A model generated the notes under the pieces. The model saw only the letters and a list, made by a program, of their open reading frames with translations, was not told the origin of the DNA and searched no databases. Positions 5,765 to 8,328 of a stretch of DNA of 8,328 bases are shown piece after piece (the stretch's first letter is position 1; the number at the start of each line of letters is the position of its first letter). A program made the translations under genes and the position numbers. Location: contig CALMNS010000581.1 in NCBI GenBank assembly GCA_937871635.1, forward strand, positions 1 to 8,328, written 5' to 3'. The DNA is from an uncultured Solirubrobacter sp. Its GTDB lineage: Bacteria > Actinomycetota > Thermoleophilia > Solirubrobacterales > Solirubrobacteraceae.

Positions 5765-5964
5765 GACGTCAACGGCCTCGCTGAGAGAGACAGGGAGCGT
5801 GGCGACGTTCCCAACGTGCAACGGGCGTGCGCTTCGGGTGCCCGTTGCACATCAGGGGCCCAGAGCGCCCCTCGCGTGCAAGCCGCGGTCCGTGGGGCGC
5901 TCCGTTGCACGGTAGGAATGCCCGGTCACTTCCCGCAGCGCCCTACCCGGCCGCCGTTGACGTC
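5765..5964. repeat. About 200-bp two-fold symmetric inverted-repeat element in the convergent intergenic region
   Basis: Between two convergent genes (5665-6062, no gene) the sequence has a diverged mirror symmetry centred near 5863. GACGTCAACGGC (5765-5776) matches GCCGTTGACGTC (5953-5964) perfectly. GTGCAACGG (5816-5824) matches CCGTTGCAC (5902-5910). TTGCAC (5845-5850) matches GTGCAA (5876-5881), 29 bases inside the previous pair's outer edge on both sides. AGGGGC (5854-5859) matches GCCCCT (5867-5872). Within the element two local hairpins also form: GTGCAACGGGC 5816-5826 with 5840-5850, and GAGCGCCCC 5863-5871 with 5894-5902. The word ACGT(G)CAACGG occurs twice in the left half. It resembles a decayed mobile element, a large structured RNA or an operator array; no function is assigned. 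In the rest of the gap, 5714-5764 and 5965-6062, I see nothing firm. Confidence 0.65.
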
Positions 5965-6062
5965 GGGCCGACCGTGCTACCCGAACGTCCCGCGTTAGCG
6001 CGAGCCAGTAGACACGGCGAGAGCCTCGTCGCGGACGGCTCGACGTCTCTGAGCGCGCGAGC

Positions 6063-6554
6063 CTACGCCGGGCTGTCGCCCGACGAGCTCGGCCCCTTCC
6101 CGCCGACCGAGTAGCGCTCCTCTATGGCCAGGATCTTGCCGAGCCGGCGCACGTGGCGCTCCTCGCCCGAGAAGGACGCGCGCAGGAAGGCCCGGACGAT
6201 CTCGTCGGCGTAGGCCGGGCCGACGACCCGGGCGCCGAGGCAGAGCGCGTTGACGTCGTCGTGCTCGACGGCCTGATGGGCGGTGTAGGTGTCGTGCGCG
6301 GTGGCCGCGCGGACGCCCGGGACCTTGCACGCGGCGATCGCCACGCCGGCGCCCGAGCCGCAGACGAGCAGGCCGCGCTCGGCCTCGCCGGCGGTCAGCG
6401 CGTTGGCCACGTCCATCGCCGTGTCCGGGTAGTCGACGGGCTCCGGGGAGTCCGTGCCGAGGTCGATCGCCTCGTGGCCCTCGTCGGCGACGATCGCGAG
6501 GATCATCTCCTTGAGCGGGAAGCCCGCGTGGTCGAAGGCGCAGGCCACCCTCAT
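6063..6554 (-). CDS. rpiB: Ribose-5-phosphate isomerase B (RpiB/LacAB family)
   Basis: Cytosolic sugar-phosphate isomerase interconverting ribose 5-phosphate and ribulose 5-phosphate in the non-oxidative pentose phosphate pathway; 163 residues against a usual 145-160. Visible features: AFDHAGFPLKE at 6-16 (D8, H9), DYPDTA at 41-46, and the active-site loop VCGSGAGVAIAACK at 64-77 with catalytic Cys65 as in Escherichia coli RpiB. H98 follows in EHDDVNALCLGARV, and the phosphate-binding Arg pair lies in EERHVRRLGKI (R133, R137). The last 15 residues (GGKGPSSSGDSPA) are an unconserved tail. The ATG at 6554 overlaps the kinase stop (ATGA), and GGAGGA at 6569-6564 is a good Shine-Dalgarno with 9 bases of spacing. 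It is the last gene of the minus-strand cluster. The Cys loop differs from the Mycobacterium tuberculosis type, which has no Cys here and uses a Glu. Confidence 0.93.
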   Translation of the reverse strand: MRVACAFDHAGFPLKEMILAIVADEGHEAIDLGTDSPEPVDYPDTAMDVANALTAGEAERGLLVCGSGAGVAIAACKVPGVRAATAHDTYTAHQAVEHDDVNALCLGARVVGPAYADEIVRAFLRASFSGEERHVRRLGKILAIEERYSVGGKGPSSSGDSPA

Positions 6555-7522
6555 GACGCCTGGTCCTCCGCGTACTCCTGCTGCGCGAGCAGCCCGGCGC
6601 CGAGCAGGCCGGCCTGGACCCCGTGGCGGGCGGGGCGGATCAGGGTCTCCGTCCCCACGCCGGGCAGCACGTAGGCGGCCGCGACCCGCCGCGCCGGATC
6701 GAGCAGCAGGTCGCCCGCCGCCGAGACGCCACCGCCGATGACGACCTCCTGCGGGTCGAAGGTGTTGATCGCGTTGGCGATGCCGATCCCGAGGCGCTCG
6801 CCGAGGATCCGCAGGAGGTCGGTGGCGACCGCGTCGCCCGCCTGGGCGGCGCGGACGACGTCCTCTCCGGTCACCTCGCCGTCGACGGTGAGCGCGCGAC
6901 CGAGGACCGAGCCGGGGTCCGCCTCGGCGGCGCCCAGCGCGAGCCGGTCGAGCGCGCGGCCGGCCGCCAGGTGCTCGAGCGACCCGATCCACGGCGCCGG
7001 GTGCTCGGGGGCCGCGGCCCCGTCGTCGAGCGACAGCCCGATCACCGTGTGCCCCAGCTCGGCCGCCGCGCCGGTGGCGCCGCGGTAGAGCTTGCCGTTG
7101 AGCACCAGGCCCCCGCCGACGCCGGTGCCGACCGTGAACAGGACGAGGTCGGGCGTCTTGAGGCGGCCGTCGTCGTGGGCCTCGGCCAGCGCGGCGCAGC
7201 TCGCGTCGTTGTCGACGTAGACGGGCAGCCCGAACCGGTCGGAGAGCAGCGCCCGCAGGGGGAGGTCGGCCAGCGGGATGTTCGCGCTGGCGCGGATGCG
7301 GCCCGTGGCGAAGTCGACCACCGAGGGCACGCCGATGCCCACCGCCAGGGTCCCGGGTGAGCGGACCGTCTCGACGGACGCGACGATCTGCTCGACGAGC
7401 GCCCCGGAGTCCGACACGTCGGTGGGCTCGACGCGCGACTCGCCCAGGCGGCCGTCGACAAGCGGGGCCGCCGCGACCTTGGTCCCCCCCACGTCGATGC
7501 CGACGAAGGCACCGCCGCTCAC
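6551..7522 (-). CDS. ROK-family sugar kinase (probable glucokinase)
   Basis: A 323-residue ROK kinase, the usual length, expected to phosphorylate a hexose, most likely glucose to glucose 6-phosphate in view of its neighbours. Motifs: N-terminal phosphate loop GIDVGGTKVAAA (8-19); NDASCAALAE at 105-114 with catalytic base D106; GTGVGGGLVLNGKLYRG at 132-148; AELGHTVIG at 154-162 with the substrate-binding E155 and H158; and IGGGVSAAGD at 262-271. The ROK zinc signature CxCGxxGCxE is missing: the corresponding segment reads APWIGSLEHLAAG, with Ser in place of the last Cys (GSLE for GCLE). There is no N-terminal DNA-binding domain, so it is a kinase rather than a ROK repressor. The GTG at 7522 overlaps the pgl stop (GTGA). 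Sugar specificity (glucose, N-acetylglucosamine, mannose, fructose) and phosphate donor are not proven. Confidence 0.85.
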   Translation of the reverse strand: MSGGAFVGIDVGGTKVAAAPLVDGRLGESRVEPTDVSDSGALVEQIVASVETVRSPGTLAVGIGVPSVVDFATGRIRASANIPLADLPLRALLSDRFGLPVYVDNDASCAALAEAHDDGRLKTPDLVLFTVGTGVGGGLVLNGKLYRGATGAAAELGHTVIGLSLDDGAAAPEHPAPWIGSLEHLAAGRALDRLALGAAEADPGSVLGRALTVDGEVTGEDVVRAAQAGDAVATDLLRILGERLGIGIANAINTFDPQEVVIGGGVSAAGDLLLDPARRVAAAYVLPGVGTETLIRPARHGVQAGLLGAGLLAQQEYAEDQAS

Positions 7523-8217
7523 CGCTCCAGCCCCGCCGCGGCGGCCTCGTCGAGCAGGACGGTGCCGTGCCCCATCGCCAGGCGGGCGGCCGGGAGCGAC
7601 GGGTCGGCGTCCGGCCCGAAGGCGCGGGCGACCGCCTCGGCCTTGTCCTCCCCGGCGACGAGGAGGAGCACGTCGCGGGCGGCGCCGATGAGCTCGAACG
7701 TGAAGGTGACCCGCGCGACGAGCGGCTCGAGGCCCGGCTCCGGAACGCCGGTGACGAGCCGGTCGCTGACGTCGAGCGCCGGCTTGCCCGGGAACAGCGA
7801 GGCGATGTGGGCGTCGGGGCCGCAGCCCAGCAGGACGAGGTCCAGGCCGGGGACCGGCCCCCGGCCTCCGCCCCCCTCGCCCAGCTCCGCGCGGAGCAGG
7901 GCCTCGTAGCGGTCGGCCGCCGCGTCGGCGCCGAGCTCGCCCTCGATGCGGTGCACCCGCGGTCGGCGCGGCTCGGGCAGGTGGTCGAGCAGCGCCTCGG
8001 CGCTCATCCGGAAGTTCGAGTCCTCGGAGTCGGGCGGCACCGCGCGCTCGTCGGAGTACCAGAGCGTCAGCCCGTGCAGGTCGGCCTCGCGCAGAAGCTC
8101 GTACGCCCGGCGGGGGGTGGAGCCGCCGGCGAGGGCGACATGCCCCGACGTGGCGCGCACCCGGTCGGCCGCGGCGCGGGCCACCGCCTCGGCGTCCGCG
8201 AGGACCTCCACCTCCAC
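7519..8217 (-). CDS. pgl: 6-phosphogluconolactonase
   Basis: Cytosolic enzyme of the oxidative pentose phosphate pathway that hydrolyses 6-phosphoglucono-delta-lactone to 6-phosphogluconate; 232 residues, typical for the DevB/SOL-type family. Motifs: ALAGGSTPRRAYELL at 28-42 (phosphate binding), WYSDERAVPPDSEDSNFRM at 53-71, LVLLGCGPDAHIASLFPG at 127-144 with the likely catalytic H137, and LLLVAGEDKAEAV at 184-196. Family members usually read GxDGHxAS; here DGH is DAH, a conservative change. The GTG at 8217 is preceded by GGAGGGG with 7 bases of spacing, which decides it over the second GTG at 8211. It is followed by the ROK kinase with a 4-bp overlap. The order pgl, kinase, rpiB suggests one unit handling glucose entry and pentose phosphate flux. 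Confidence 0.93.
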   Translation of the reverse strand: MEVEVLADAEAVARAAADRVRATSGHVALAGGSTPRRAYELLREADLHGLTLWYSDERAVPPDSEDSNFRMSAEALLDHLPEPRRPRVHRIEGELGADAAADRYEALLRAELGEGGGGRGPVPGLDLVLLGCGPDAHIASLFPGKPALDVSDRLVTGVPEPGLEPLVARVTFTFELIGAARDVLLLVAGEDKAEAVARAFGPDADPSLPAARLAMGHGTVLLDEAAAAGLER

Positions 8218-8242
8218 TAGTGGTCCCCTCCGGACGGAGCCA

Positions 8243-8328
8243 TCAGCGGACCATCGCGCGCGCCGCGGCGAGCGCCGGCCGGTAGGTCGGGTCGCGCAGG
8301 AGCGCCTGGCGCACGCCCTCGCCGAGGA
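8243..8328 (-). CDS. C-terminal end of an unidentified protein
   Basis: The minus strand entering from the right edge reads LGEGVRQALLRDPTYRPALAAARAMVR and stops with TGA at 8245-8243, leaving 25 bases to the pgl start. The amphipathic, Arg/Ala/Leu-rich composition is typical of a real helical C-terminus in this genome, and the spacing suggests it is the gene before pgl in the same operon. A second open frame runs to a TAG next to the pgl start, but its Pro/Arg/Gly-rich reading looks like a shadow. Twenty-seven residues are too few to name the family; other pentose phosphate genes (zwf, opcA, gnd, tal) are common here but cannot be claimed. Confidence 0.5.
   Translation of the reverse strand, partial: LGEGVRQALLRDPTYRPALAAARAMVR

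Noticed and set aside
5816..5910. CRISPR-like repeated GTGCAA words
   Set aside because: Only four short copies in alternating orientation with no uniform spacers or cas genes; they are better explained as inverted-repeat symmetry.
5957..5983. TTGACG...TACCCG promoter-like pair
   Set aside because: The spacer is 15 bases and the -10 hexamer is poor; TTGACG is part of the GCCGTTGACGTC arm of the inverted repeat, and transcription would run antisense into rpiB.
5753..6114. Two overlapping open frames of 81 and 95 codons (5753-5998 and 5827-6114, plus strand) in the convergent gap
   Set aside because: No Shine-Dalgarno, no recognisable domain, Arg/Pro-rich readings that cross the inverted-repeat element and, for the second, the end of rpiB.
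6623..7360. 245-codon plus-strand open frame opposite the ROK kinase
   Set aside because: Antisense to a motif-rich kinase gene, with a typical GC-shadow composition.

Overview
The window is very GC-rich (coding third positions are mostly G or C) and gene-dense, with many 4-bp ATGA or GTGA stop/start overlaps, GTG starts and leaderless-type promoters. This points to a high-GC actinobacterium. The protein set (GH65/beta-phosphoglucomutase pair, ArsR/SRPBCC pair, basic Ala/Lys/Pro-rich small protein) would suit the Thermoleophilia (Solirubrobacter/Conexibacter-like), but that placement is inference. It looks like ordinary chromosome: no phage, transposase, CRISPR, tRNA or rRNA was seen.

Layout. 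Positions 1-899 (minus) hold an azlC-azlD branched-chain amino acid exporter pair, with azlD cut by the window edge. Divergent from it, 39 bases away, a plus-strand pair (939-3994) encodes a HAD beta-phosphoglucomutase and a GH65 alpha-glucoside phosphorylase/hydrolase. A 169-bp near-palindrome begins at the GH65 stop codon (3991-4159). Next come an ArsR-family repressor and an SRPBCC/AHSA1 protein (4263-5086), with a perfect operator palindrome over the promoter and start codon. A small, very basic protein follows (5203-5664), ending in a strong hairpin terminator. The convergent intergenic region 5665-6062 holds a second, more diverged inverted-repeat element of about 200 bp (5765-5964). From 6063 to the right edge everything is on the minus strand: an unidentified gene end, then 6-phosphogluconolactonase, a ROK sugar kinase and ribose-5-phosphate isomerase B, the last three joined by 4-bp overlaps.

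How the genes fit. GH65 would split an alpha-linked glucose disaccharide into beta-glucose 1-phosphate plus glucose. The adjacent mutase would convert beta-glucose 1-phosphate to glucose 6-phosphate, and the ROK kinase could phosphorylate the free glucose. Pgl and RpiB would carry glucose 6-phosphate carbon through the pentose phosphate pathway. The two sugar clusters are separate transcription units on opposite strands, so this link is metabolic inference.

The genes themselves are known families. The least explained material is non-coding: the two long inverted-repeat elements, the operator/leaderless-promoter arrangement at arsR, and the basic orphan protein with its own terminator.
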